From Chryseobacterium daecheongense (GTDB lineage: Bacteria > Bacteroidota > Bacteroidia > Flavobacteriales > Weeksellaceae): DNA of 64,000 nt. Location of the stretch: assembly GCA_027920525.1 (NCBI GenBank), contig CP115858.1, forward strand, positions 3,472,001 through 3,536,000, given 5' to 3'. Below the pieces are notes generated by a model, which was not told the DNA's origin, ran no database searches, and saw only the letters and a list, made by a program, of their open reading frames with translations. Position numbers and translations under genes: made by a program. The stretch's first letter is position 1, and each line of letters begins with the position of its first letter. Shown piece after piece: positions 55,894 to 64,000 of this stretch.

Positions 55894-57759
55894 ATGAAAT
55901 CTCACTATAAATATTTTCTTCTGATCATTCTGATTATGTCCTTTAATTCAGTGTTTTCTCAAATAAAAAGAAATCAATTTGAAATTAAAGACGGTCATTT
56001 TTTTTTGAATGAAAAAGAGTTTATTATCCATTCGGGTGAACTTCATTATCCTAGAGTGCCATCAGAGTACTGGAAACACCGTCTTCAGATGATGAAAGCA
56101 ATGGGGCTAAACACGGTTACTACCTATGTATTTTGGAATTATCATGAAGAAGCTCCTGGAAAGTGGAATTTCTCTGGAGAAAAAGATCTGAAAAAATTTA
56201 TAAAAACAGCACAGGAAGTTGGATTGTATGTGATTATACGTCCTGGACCTTACGTGTGTGCAGAGTGGGAATTTGGAGGATATCCATGGTGGTTGCAAAA
56301 GGATAAAAATTTAGAAATAAGGACCTATAACCAGCCCTTTTTGAAAGAGTGCGAAAAATATATTAATCAACTGGCAAAGCAGATCATTCCTTTGCAGATC
56401 AATAATGGCGGACCTGTTATAATGGTTCAGGCAGAAAATGAGTTTGGCTCCTATGTTGCCCAAAGAAAAGACATACCATTGGAGCAGCATCGAAGATACA
56501 GCCATGAAATTAAAAATATGTTGATTAAATCGGGCATTTCTGTCCCATTCTTTACCTCGGACGGAAGCTCCCTTTTTGAGGGCGGAGCGATAGAAGGTGC
56601 ATTACCGACGGCCAACGGGGAAGATAATATTGAGACCCTTAAAGAGAAAGTGAATGCATATAACGGAAATAAAGGACCGTATATGGTAGCTGAATATTAT
56701 CCGGGATGGCTTGACCACTGGGCCGAACCTTTTGTGAAAGTTCCTGTAGAAGATGTAGTAAAACAAACTGAGTTATACATCAAGAATGGAGTGTCATTTA
56801 ATTATTATATGATTCATGGAGGAACCAATTTCGGATTTACCAGTGGTGCTAATTATGATAAGAACCACGACATTCAACCGGATATTACAAGCTATGATTA
56901 TGACGCTCCGATAAGCGAAGCAGGATGGGAAACTCCAAAGTATACAGCACTACGTACTATATTTCAAAAACTGAATCCAAAAAAGCTTCCTGAAGTACCC
57001 GCCAGGGAAAGGGTTATTACATTCTCACATGTGAAATTTTCTAAAACTCTTTCTATTTTTGATTTAGTACAGGGACAGAAATTTATATCAGCAGAAAGAC
57101 CCTATACATTTGAAGAACTGAATCAAGGTAACGGCTACGTTCTTTACTGGATAAAATTTGATAAGGATCATAAAGGGAAACTTGAAATAAAAGGGTTGAG
57201 AGATTATGCAAATATTTATATTGATAAGGTTTGGAAAGGTGAATTGAACAGATACTATAAAAAATATGATCTTGATATCTCAATCAAAGCCGGGGAGACT
57301 TTGGATATCCTTGTTGAAAATATGGGACGGATCAATTACGGAGCTGAAATTGTACATAACCTTAAGGGAATAATAAGTCCTGTTGAAATCAATGGAGATC
57401 CTGTTAAAGGTCTATGGAAAATGTATTCGCTTCCTTTTGATAAGATACCTGAACTAAAAAATAAGTCGAAAGATATTCCTGAAAGGAGCCCTGTAATAAA
57501 AGAAGCAAAATTTCAACTCAAAGAAAAAGGAGATACTTTTCTTGATATGAGAAATTTCGGAAAAGGAATTGTGTTTGTGAATGGAAAAAATGTAGGGAGA
57601 TACTGGAGCAAGGTAGGTCCCCAGCTTACATTGTATGTTCCTGGTGTATGGTTGAAAAAAGGAGAAAACACTATTCAGGTTTTTGAGCAGATTAATGATA
57701 AAAACATATCAGAAATTAACAGTGTAAGTACACCAGTTCTAGATGAATTGATTAAATAA
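55894..57759 (+). CDS. GH35 beta-galactosidase, secreted
   Basis: 622 aa from the ATG giving MKSHYKYFLL; in-frame upstream starts at 55828 and 55843 would place a second hydrophobic run before this signal peptide (ending SVFSQ). The TIM barrel has FIIHSGELHYPRVPSEYW, the acid/base Glu183 in QAENEFGSY, and the nucleophile in MVAEYYPGWLDHW. C-terminal jelly-roll domains (about 400-620; KNVGRYW) complete it. GH35 enzymes release beta-linked galactose from glycans. No SusC/D pair or other glycoside hydrolase is nearby. Confidence 0.92.
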   Translation: MKSHYKYFLLIILIMSFNSVFSQIKRNQFEIKDGHFFLNEKEFIIHSGELHYPRVPSEYWKHRLQMMKAMGLNTVTTYVFWNYHEEAPGKWNFSGEKDLKKFIKTAQEVGLYVIIRPGPYVCAEWEFGGYPWWLQKDKNLEIRTYNQPFLKECEKYINQLAKQIIPLQINNGGPVIMVQAENEFGSYVAQRKDIPLEQHRRYSHEIKNMLIKSGISVPFFTSDGSSLFEGGAIEGALPTANGEDNIETLKEKVNAYNGNKGPYMVAEYYPGWLDHWAEPFVKVPVEDVVKQTELYIKNGVSFNYYMIHGGTNFGFTSGANYDKNHDIQPDITSYDYDAPISEAGWETPKYTALRTIFQKLNPKKLPEVPARERVITFSHVKFSKTLSIFDLVQGQKFISAERPYTFEELNQGNGYVLYWIKFDKDHKGKLEIKGLRDYANIYIDKVWKGELNRYYKKYDLDISIKAGETLDILVENMGRINYGAEIVHNLKGIISPVEINGDPVKGLWKMYSLPFDKIPELKNKSKDIPERSPVIKEAKFQLKEKGDTFLDMRNFGKGIVFVNGKNVGRYWSKVGPQLTLYVPGVWLKKGENTIQVFEQINDKNISEINSVSTPVLDELIK

Positions 57760-57867
57760 TCAAAAAAATATTATTTTAAATTAAGTGATATGATATCAGT
57801 CGTTAACTGAAAGAAATTGATTAACTTTAAAAGAAGAAAAACTAAATAAACCAACTCAAATTTAAAG

Positions 57868-57915
57868 ATTACACAAAAGTGTAATTGATTCTGCTTTGTT
57901 TTCTGTAGATATTTG
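57868..57915 (+). promoter_or_regulatory. Palindromic operator and promoter of the NarL-type operon
   Basis: A perfect 7-4-7 palindrome, ATTACAC-AAAA-GTGTAAT (57868-57885), runs into TTG (57885-57887), a 20-nt spacer and GATATTTG (57908-57915). The same arrangement recurs at 60774-60821. The site covers the -33 region, so the product of the first gene may regulate itself. Confidence 0.65.
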
Positions 57916-57934
57916 TCTCAAATAAGTAAAGGAC

Positions 57935-58567
57935 ATGACCATTTCAATAGCCATAGTAGAAGATGAAAAAAACTACAACAATGCGTTGAAGAAGGTCATC
58001 AATTATCAGGCTGATATGAAAGTCATTGCCCAGTTCTTTGACGGCAACGATGCACTGCATAATTTACCTCTTATTTCTCCGGACGTTGTGATGATGGATA
58101 TTCAACTTCAGGATATGCTTGGAATTGAAATCATTGAAAAAGTACGGAAAGATATGCCCGATACCCAGTTTATCATGTGTACAAGCTTCGAAGATGATGA
58201 AAAGATCTTTAATTCTCTAAAAGCAGGAGCAATGGGATATCTCATCAAAGGAGAAAGCATGGACAAAATTCTCGCCTCTATTCGTGATGTATACAATGGA
58301 GGTGCACCGATGAGCTTTTCTATAGCACGAAGGGTGCTAAATCATTTTGAAAAAAAGACAACCGATGTAAAAGAATTTGATGAATTGACGCATCGGGAAA
58401 AAGAAATTCTTGAACTACTTTCACAAGGCTTGTTGTATAAAGAAATTGCAGATCAAAAATGCATAAGCATGGATACGGTAAAAAAGCATGTTGGAAATAT
58501 CTATCGAAAATTGCATGTAAGCAATAAAGTAGAAGCTATCAATAAATTTAACCACTTTAAAAACTAA
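57935..58567 (+). CDS. NarL/FixJ-family response regulator
   Basis: 210 aa. The receiver has EDEKNY, the phospho-acceptor in VVMMDIQLQD and the Lys in YLIKGES. The LuxR-type HTH has LTHREKEILELLSQG and MDTVKKHVGNIYRKL. It is the first gene of a unit with a 7-TM protein and a kinase, starting about 14 nt after the inferred transcription start. The palindrome at its own promoter and at 60774 is the probable target. Confidence 0.92.
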   Translation: MTISIAIVEDEKNYNNALKKVINYQADMKVIAQFFDGNDALHNLPLISPDVVMMDIQLQDMLGIEIIEKVRKDMPDTQFIMCTSFEDDEKIFNSLKAGAMGYLIKGESMDKILASIRDVYNGGAPMSFSIARRVLNHFEKKTTDVKEFDELTHREKEILELLSQGLLYKEIADQKCISMDTVKKHVGNIYRKLHVSNKVEAINKFNHFKN

Positions 58568-58573
58568 AAAACC

Positions 58574-59329
58574 ATGAGAAACTTAGAGAATGAAAGCACA
58601 GACTGTGCTGAAAAAAAATTGGACTTAATAAGAGATATTTTACAATTAGATTGCGAGGTAATCAATGATTATTCTACACTGAGTCCACTTGTGAACTTGA
58701 AACTTTCAGCAGAACAAACCGGATGTATGAACGAGGGAGCAAATAGAATACTGAAGGAAACTCTTGAAGACTTTAAAATTGAAACCGGATCTTTCAAAAA
58801 CCTTCCCATAAAATATAAATATATACACTTTATTTTTGTGGATAAAACCTCTTTGATGAGATTCCCTACTATTCAACCGGGAAGTCATAAGCATAATTTA
58901 TACTATATAATTGTTGTGTGTGATCATGAAGATCTGAATGTTTTTGATTTTATCACTTATGATGCTTATTTAGTAGATAGTGCCGGAATGGCTAAAACAA
59001 TAGAACTGCCAAATGAAATTTATGCTGAAATGAGAAAAGAGTTTTTGGGAGGAGTAGGAAAGGCTATTAGAGAAAACTCTACGTACAATGCAATTACAGA
59101 ATATATATCTTTTTCTAATGTTATGTTTGAAACCTTTAGAAATGATTTGTCCGGAAACTTTAAAGAGGTGAATGTGAGGTTAATTGCAATACATAAAAAT
59201 TGTGATATTAACAGTCAAAATGTTGCAGTATCAAGAGTTTTAAATGATAATAAAAAACAAAGCAGATTATCATTAGCATTTCAAAAGGAAGATCAAGGAT
59301 TCTATGATATAGGTAATATGCAACCATAA
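58574..59329 (+). CDS. Hypothetical cytoplasmic protein
   Basis: 251 aa, no signal peptide or TM. Mixed alpha/beta, with several Cys and His scattered (CEVINDYS, PGSHKHNLYYIIVVCDHED, LIAIHKNCDINSQN). No family recognised. It lies 6 nt after the regulator gene, and its stop overlaps the 7-TM gene's start by one base, so it belongs to the signalling operon. Confidence 0.7.
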   Translation: MRNLENESTDCAEKKLDLIRDILQLDCEVINDYSTLSPLVNLKLSAEQTGCMNEGANRILKETLEDFKIETGSFKNLPIKYKYIHFIFVDKTSLMRFPTIQPGSHKHNLYYIIVVCDHEDLNVFDFITYDAYLVDSAGMAKTIELPNEIYAEMRKEFLGGVGKAIRENSTYNAITEYISFSNVMFETFRNDLSGNFKEVNVRLIAIHKNCDINSQNVAVSRVLNDNKKQSRLSLAFQKEDQGFYDIGNMQP

Positions 59330-59982
59330 TGTACTCTGATTTCCAATTAGCATATTTGATTATTCTTTTTCTTGTTGCTTCTTTTTCGTTGATCCTAAGT
59401 ATAAGGAATGGAAAGAAGCAACAGGAATTTTTGTGTCTCTACCTCGGATTGACTTTTATTCTTGAATTTTTAATGTACATTGTCCAGATATATTTTAAGA
59501 CCACCGCGAACTTTGGTTTCTTATACAATGCTTATATTCTATTTTGTACATTATTTTTCCTCATTTATTTTAATCGGGGACAGGATATCGTCCTGGTTAA
59601 AATCAATAATGTAATTTTCTTTCTTTTTCTCATTATCTATCTTGGTTTCATTTTAAAAAATTATAAAGAAGTCAATCAGACAATAGGTATTGCTTTTTCG
59701 TTAGTATACATACTTTATAGTCTAATTTGGTTCTATGGAAAATTAAAACGTCCAAATACCAGGAGCATCATGCAGGATCCAAAGTTCTGGATTTCCTGTG
59801 GGCTATTATTTTGGGGAGTATTTTTTATTTTAAGAATTATACCGCGGTACGTTTTTGATAAAATTGATGATAAAGTATTAATTGCGTCACAGTCATTTTT
59901 TTTTATTGTTAATATCATTTTTTATTTCCTTTTTTTAATTTCTTTATCCAAATACACAAAAAAACATAATGACTTCTCTTAA
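59329..59982 (+). CDS. 7-TM membrane protein, putative sensor
   Basis: 217 aa made almost wholly of seven hydrophobic helices with short loops; a short basic tail (SKYTKKHNDFS). Such proteins often sit in signalling operons of Bacteroidota. The kinase gene downstream overlaps its 3' end by 14 nt and lacks a sensor domain, so this protein is a plausible sensing partner. Confidence 0.7.
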   Translation: MYSDFQLAYLIILFLVASFSLILSIRNGKKQQEFLCLYLGLTFILEFLMYIVQIYFKTTANFGFLYNAYILFCTLFFLIYFNRGQDIVLVKINNVIFFLFLIIYLGFILKNYKEVNQTIGIAFSLVYILYSLIWFYGKLKRPNTRSIMQDPKFWISCGLLFWGVFFILRIIPRYVFDKIDDKVLIASQSFFFIVNIIFYFLFLISLSKYTKKHNDFS

Positions 59983-60754
59983 TGAATTAAAATTAACCTA
60001 TGCAATCATTACAGTTGTTATGCTGTTCTTTGTGGTATTTATCATCTTTGTAGTATTAATGTACAATAGGAAGCAGCTTTTGTTTGTAAAAGAAAAACAA
60101 CTTAAAGAAGCAGAATACCAAAATCAATTGTTACAAAAAGAGCTCGAAAAACAAAAACTGATTGAGCAGGAGCGGGAACGGATCTCACATGATATGCACG
60201 ATGATCTGGGAGCAGGAATTTCAGCTCTTAAGCTTCAGGCAGAATTTTTAAAACAAAAAGCAGAAAATAGTGATCTAACAAATGATATTGACGAGCTGCT
60301 AAAAACATCTGAAGAAATGAATATTTCGATGAGGGAAATGCTTTGGAATTTGAATACAGGAAACGATACGATTGGAAGCTTTACAAGTTACTCAAAAATG
60401 TATACTGAAAGCTTCCTGAAAAAAACATCCATCAATTTTATTGTGACAGATCGGGGGATCATTCACAATATGCCGGTTTCCGCTGAAATTAGAAGAAATA
60501 TGTTTTTGTGCTTAAAAGAATCATTGAATAATGCCTATAAACATAGCAAGGCAAATAAAATATCAATTTCGTTTTCACAAATGGATCGTGAATTTAGTAT
60601 GGAGATTTCGGATGATGGAATAGGGATGATTGAAGGAAAAAATGAAGGGAATGGTCTTCGAAATATGAAACGCAGGATGAAGGAACTAAATGGAGAATTT
60701 GAAATTGTTTCCAAAGAAGATGGAACTGCTTTGATTTTTACAATAGTGATATAA
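59969..60754 (+). CDS. NarL-type sensor histidine kinase with one TM
   Basis: 261 aa. One N-terminal TM helix (about 10-32), a coiled coil of about 40 residues, the HisKA_3 phospho-His in RERISHDMHDDLGAGI, and a C-terminal HATPase (LKESLNNAYKHSKA, DDGIGM, GNGLRNMKRRM). No input domain is seen, so the neighbouring 7-TM protein may act in trans. It is the kinase partner of the regulator at 57935. Confidence 0.92.
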   Translation: MTSLNELKLTYAIITVVMLFFVVFIIFVVLMYNRKQLLFVKEKQLKEAEYQNQLLQKELEKQKLIEQERERISHDMHDDLGAGISALKLQAEFLKQKAENSDLTNDIDELLKTSEEMNISMREMLWNLNTGNDTIGSFTSYSKMYTESFLKKTSINFIVTDRGIIHNMPVSAEIRRNMFLCLKESLNNAYKHSKANKISISFSQMDREFSMEISDDGIGMIEGKNEGNGLRNMKRRMKELNGEFEIVSKEDGTALIFTIVI

Positions 60755-60773
60755 CCATCAGACTAATTGCATA

Positions 60774-60821
60774 ATAACCCTTTTGTGTAATTGACTTTAA
60801 TCTCTTTTAGTGAGAAATTTG
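60774..60821 (+). promoter_or_regulatory. Operator and promoter of the downstream small-protein unit
   Basis: ATAACCC-TTTT-GTGTAAT (60774-60791) has the same 7-4-7 layout as the upstream site, with 5 of 7 left-arm bases in common and an identical right arm plus TGA. TTG (60791-60793), a 20-nt spacer and GAAATTTG (60814-60821) follow in the same register. Confidence 0.62.
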
Positions 60822-60841
60822 ATAGAGTAAAATTCACCATC

Positions 60842-61168
60842 ATGAAAACTACAATTAACAACAGTTTTGAAGATTTCAAACAGACACTAAGCAACAACAA
60901 TAAACTACAGCAGGAATTTAGGGATAATCCTATTCAGGCTGTCAATAGTATTGAAGTAAAAAATCCCAAAGAAACCGATACCTGGATATATAGAATTATC
61001 GTCCTGATGTTTGGGCTTGCGATTATTGGTATCATAACAGGATTGATTATATTATCCTTGCACAAGGAAATTACTTTAAACGAGCAGTTAATTACCATTT
61101 TTACTGCTATTTCATCAGGAGCGATTGGAGCCCTGGCAGGACTTTTAGCTCCTTCACCTAACAAATAA
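60842..61168 (+). CDS. Small two-TM membrane protein
   Basis: 108 aa from the ATG giving MKTTINN. The N-terminal 45 residues are helical and polar (EDFKQTLSNNNKLQQEFRDN) and recall a Nif11-like leader only loosely. Two TM helices follow (IYRIIVLMFGLAIIGIITGL, and a Gly/Ala-rich second helix, SGAIGALAGLL), and a Pro/Ser tail ends it. No family is recognised. It is the first gene of the second unit carrying the NarL-type site. Confidence 0.68.
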   Translation: MKTTINNSFEDFKQTLSNNNKLQQEFRDNPIQAVNSIEVKNPKETDTWIYRIIVLMFGLAIIGIITGLIILSLHKEITLNEQLITIFTAISSGAIGALAGLLAPSPNK

Positions 61169-61184
61169 CCTAAAAACTATAATC

Positions 61185-61388
61185 ATGACTAAAATTATCA
61201 CAAACTACCTATTAGATTGGAACATTAAATCCAGAAGCGGAAAGATCATCTTAAAGTTTAAAGATGCAGGATCTGAAGAAATCATGGAGGATTTAGATTA
61301 CGAAACTTTCAGTGCATTAGCACATGTACTTGGAAAAGGCAAAGCCAAATATGACCCAACTGATAACTCAATTTATAATGTAATGTGA
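61185..61388 (+). CDS. Small hypothetical protein
   Basis: 67 aa, no signal peptide. A beta-hairpin-like start (NYLLDWNIKSRSGKIILKF) is followed by an acidic stretch (GSEEIMEDLDYETFSALAHV) and a Lys-rich end. Unknown. Its stop overlaps the next ATG (TGATG), so the three genes are one transcript. Confidence 0.65.
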   Translation: MTKIITNYLLDWNIKSRSGKIILKFKDAGSEEIMEDLDYETFSALAHVLGKGKAKYDPTDNSIYNVM

Positions 61389-61969
61389 TGAAAAATATAT
61401 TTTTAACATTGGGAACAGTTCTTTTGTTCACTTCTTGCAGTAACCTGCATAAGGCAACATTGGAAGAACTGAAAAGTACAACCTCAAACTATCAGATGTC
61501 GTATGATGCCATGCGAAGAGGAGCCATAGTAAGCATCAAACCAGATGGGAAAATCAACAAAATATTATCGGAGGTGCAACCAGATGCTGCCATTGCCAGA
61601 ACCACAGATATAACAAGTACGCTCATGGGTAAGCTGAAGTCGGGGGATAGTGTTTCTGCTGAACAAATGACTAAAATTACAGAAAGCCTTTCCAGGCTTG
61701 GTGAAAGGACTGCTCCAGTTAATATGCTTAGAGATGCATTATACAGATTGGAAGAACATTGTATTAATTTTGAAGAGCAATGCAAAGGAGAGCTCTATTG
61801 GACTAGTTTTAATAATATTGTTAATAATATAACTGAACTTCAGGGCAAAATTTCAGAAACGGCAAAAGAGGAAGCCAATAAAGCAAAAGCCCAGGCTGAA
61901 GAAGAAAAAGCTAAAACTTTAAGAACATTAACGCCGGAAGAACGAAAAAAATATGATTTGACACCGTGA
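61388..61969 (+). CDS. Lipoprotein with C-terminal coiled coil
   Basis: 193 aa from the ATG at 61388 (the GTG at 61385 is unlikely). Lipobox (LFTSCS), a mixed central part with two Cys (EEHCINFEEQC), and a strongly charged helical end (ANKAKAQAEEEKAKTLRTL). No family recognised. It is the last gene of the regulated unit; a terminator follows. Confidence 0.72.
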   Translation: MKNIFLTLGTVLLFTSCSNLHKATLEELKSTTSNYQMSYDAMRRGAIVSIKPDGKINKILSEVQPDAAIARTTDITSTLMGKLKSGDSVSAEQMTKITESLSRLGERTAPVNMLRDALYRLEEHCINFEEQCKGELYWTSFNNIVNNITELQGKISETAKEEANKAKAQAEEEKAKTLRTLTPEERKKYDLTP

Positions 61970-62006
61970 AATAAGCAACAAAAATCAGTTGCTATGTCAT
62001 GCATTT

Positions 62007-62055
62007 TTAAATTCTCCAAATTACCCTGAAAATTTTGGAGAATTTTATGTTTTTA
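62007..62055 (+). terminator. Terminator after the small-protein unit
   Basis: AAATTCTCCAAA (62009-62020) pairs perfectly with TTTGGAGAATTT (62034-62045) over a 13-nt loop, followed by a T-rich stretch. Confidence 0.75.
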
Positions 62056-62102
62056 TTACCAAATATTAAAGTCCAGTTTTTTCATACCACTGTTTTTTTC
62101 AT

Positions 62103-62110
62103 TAAATTTG
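62103..62110 (+). promoter_or_regulatory. Candidate -7 box for eno
   Basis: TAAATTTG matches the consensus; the start codon is 68 nt downstream. The -33 region is T-rich without a clear TTG. Confidence 0.45.
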
Positions 62111-62127
62111 TAACTCAAGTATATTAA

Positions 62128-63471
<1,344 letters not shown>

Positions 63472-63555
63472 TTGAAAATATAAATAACGGCGAACGATAA
63501 TTTGTTTGCTGTTTTTTTATGGAATTTTAGTAAATTTAAAAAAAATAAATAAATA

Positions 63556-64000
63556 ATGTCAGACAACAAAGTTATATTGAATTACGACGGTAATTCATAT
63601 GAATATCCTATCGTGGATAGTACTATCGGAGACAGAGGGATAGATATTTCAAAACTAAGAGACCAGACGGGTCTTATTACCCTGGATTTAGGGTATAAAA
63701 ACACCGGAGCTACCATTAGTGATATTACTTACTTAGACGGAGATAAAGGAGAATTATTCTACAGAGGTTATCCAATCGAGCAGATTGCTGAAAAATCTAA
63801 CTTTACGGAGGTAATGTATCTTTTATTACACGGTGAATTACCTACTCAGGATCAGTACAGTTCTTTCGAAAACAATATCAAAAAATATAACTTCATCGCA
63901 GACGAAATGAAAAAGATCATTGATGTTTTTCCTCGTTCTGCTCACCCTATGGGAGTATTATCTTCCCTGACTTCTGCATTAACCGCTTTTAACCCAAAAG
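63556..64000 (+). CDS. gltA: Citrate synthase, 5' part
   Basis: 148 codons are visible and the gene runs past the window. LDLGYKNTGATISDITYLDG and FYRGYPIEQIAEKS are typical N-terminal citrate synthase features, as is the later RSAHPMGVLSSL. The ATG follows an AT-rich leader. It makes citrate from acetyl-CoA and oxaloacetate in the TCA cycle. Confidence 0.95.
   Translation, partial: MSDNKVILNYDGNSYEYPIVDSTIGDRGIDISKLRDQTGLITLDLGYKNTGATISDITYLDGDKGELFYRGYPIEQIAEKSNFTEVMYLLLHGELPTQDQYSSFENNIKKYNFIADEMKKIIDVFPRSAHPMGVLSSLTSALTAFNPK

Overview
The window looks like chromosomal DNA of a Bacteroidota flavobacterium, most likely Chryseobacterium or a close relative (Weeksellaceae). This rests on low GC, weak Shine-Dalgarno sequences, promoters of the Bacteroidota type (TTG, about 19 nt, TAnnTTTG), and family content: RmuC, a TrhO-like rhodanese, CzcA-type RND efflux, LytTR proteins with membrane N-termini, TonB receptors, and a ribosomal cluster ordered rpsL-rpsG-fusA-rpsJ. 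No tRNA, rRNA, CRISPR array, transposase or integrase was seen.

Layout. 1-10.6 kb is housekeeping and envelope: an HtrA/DegQ protease, TrhO, 5-formyl-THF cyclo-ligase, two unknown envelope genes, an Ala-rich lipoprotein, a SpoU-type RNA methylase, a CPBP protease next to a membrane LytTR regulator, and RmuC. 10.7-18.4 kb is an OmpR-type two-component system followed by a TolC/adaptor/CzcA-like tripartite exporter; four 11-bp-phased repeats sit upstream of the exporter promoter. 18.4-25.1 kb is mixed: a double-glycine bacteriocin-like peptide, a DUF6624-like protein, a YciI-like protein, PncB, Dps, a GT-C-like membrane protein and an alkaline-phosphatase-superfamily lipoprotein.

25.1-55.4 kb is the ribosomal protein supercluster, but it is split. 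rpsL-rpsG-fusA-rpsJ ends in a terminator at 28.6 kb. About 13 kb of unrelated genes follow: a TonB receptor, an iron permease-like protein, three secreted unknowns, and an outer-membrane barrel-glpF-glpK-glpD operon with a divergent DeoR-type regulator. rplC-to-rplQ then restarts at 41.4 kb from its own promoter and a structured leader. rpmD and rpmJ, both under 60 codons, are present.

55.4-64 kb holds a small lipoprotein, a GH35 beta-galactosidase, and a NarL-type two-component module: regulator, unknown, 7-TM protein, and a kinase with little sensor of its own. This is followed by a separate three-gene unit of small envelope proteins. The promoters of these two units share the same palindromic site in the same place relative to the -33 and -7 elements, so they look like one autoregulated regulon. 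Enolase and the 5' part of citrate synthase close the window.

The strongest candidates for something undescribed are the regulon at 57.9-62.0 kb, the structured RNAs inside the ribosomal cluster, and the fusion of a U32-type C-terminal barrel to TrhO.
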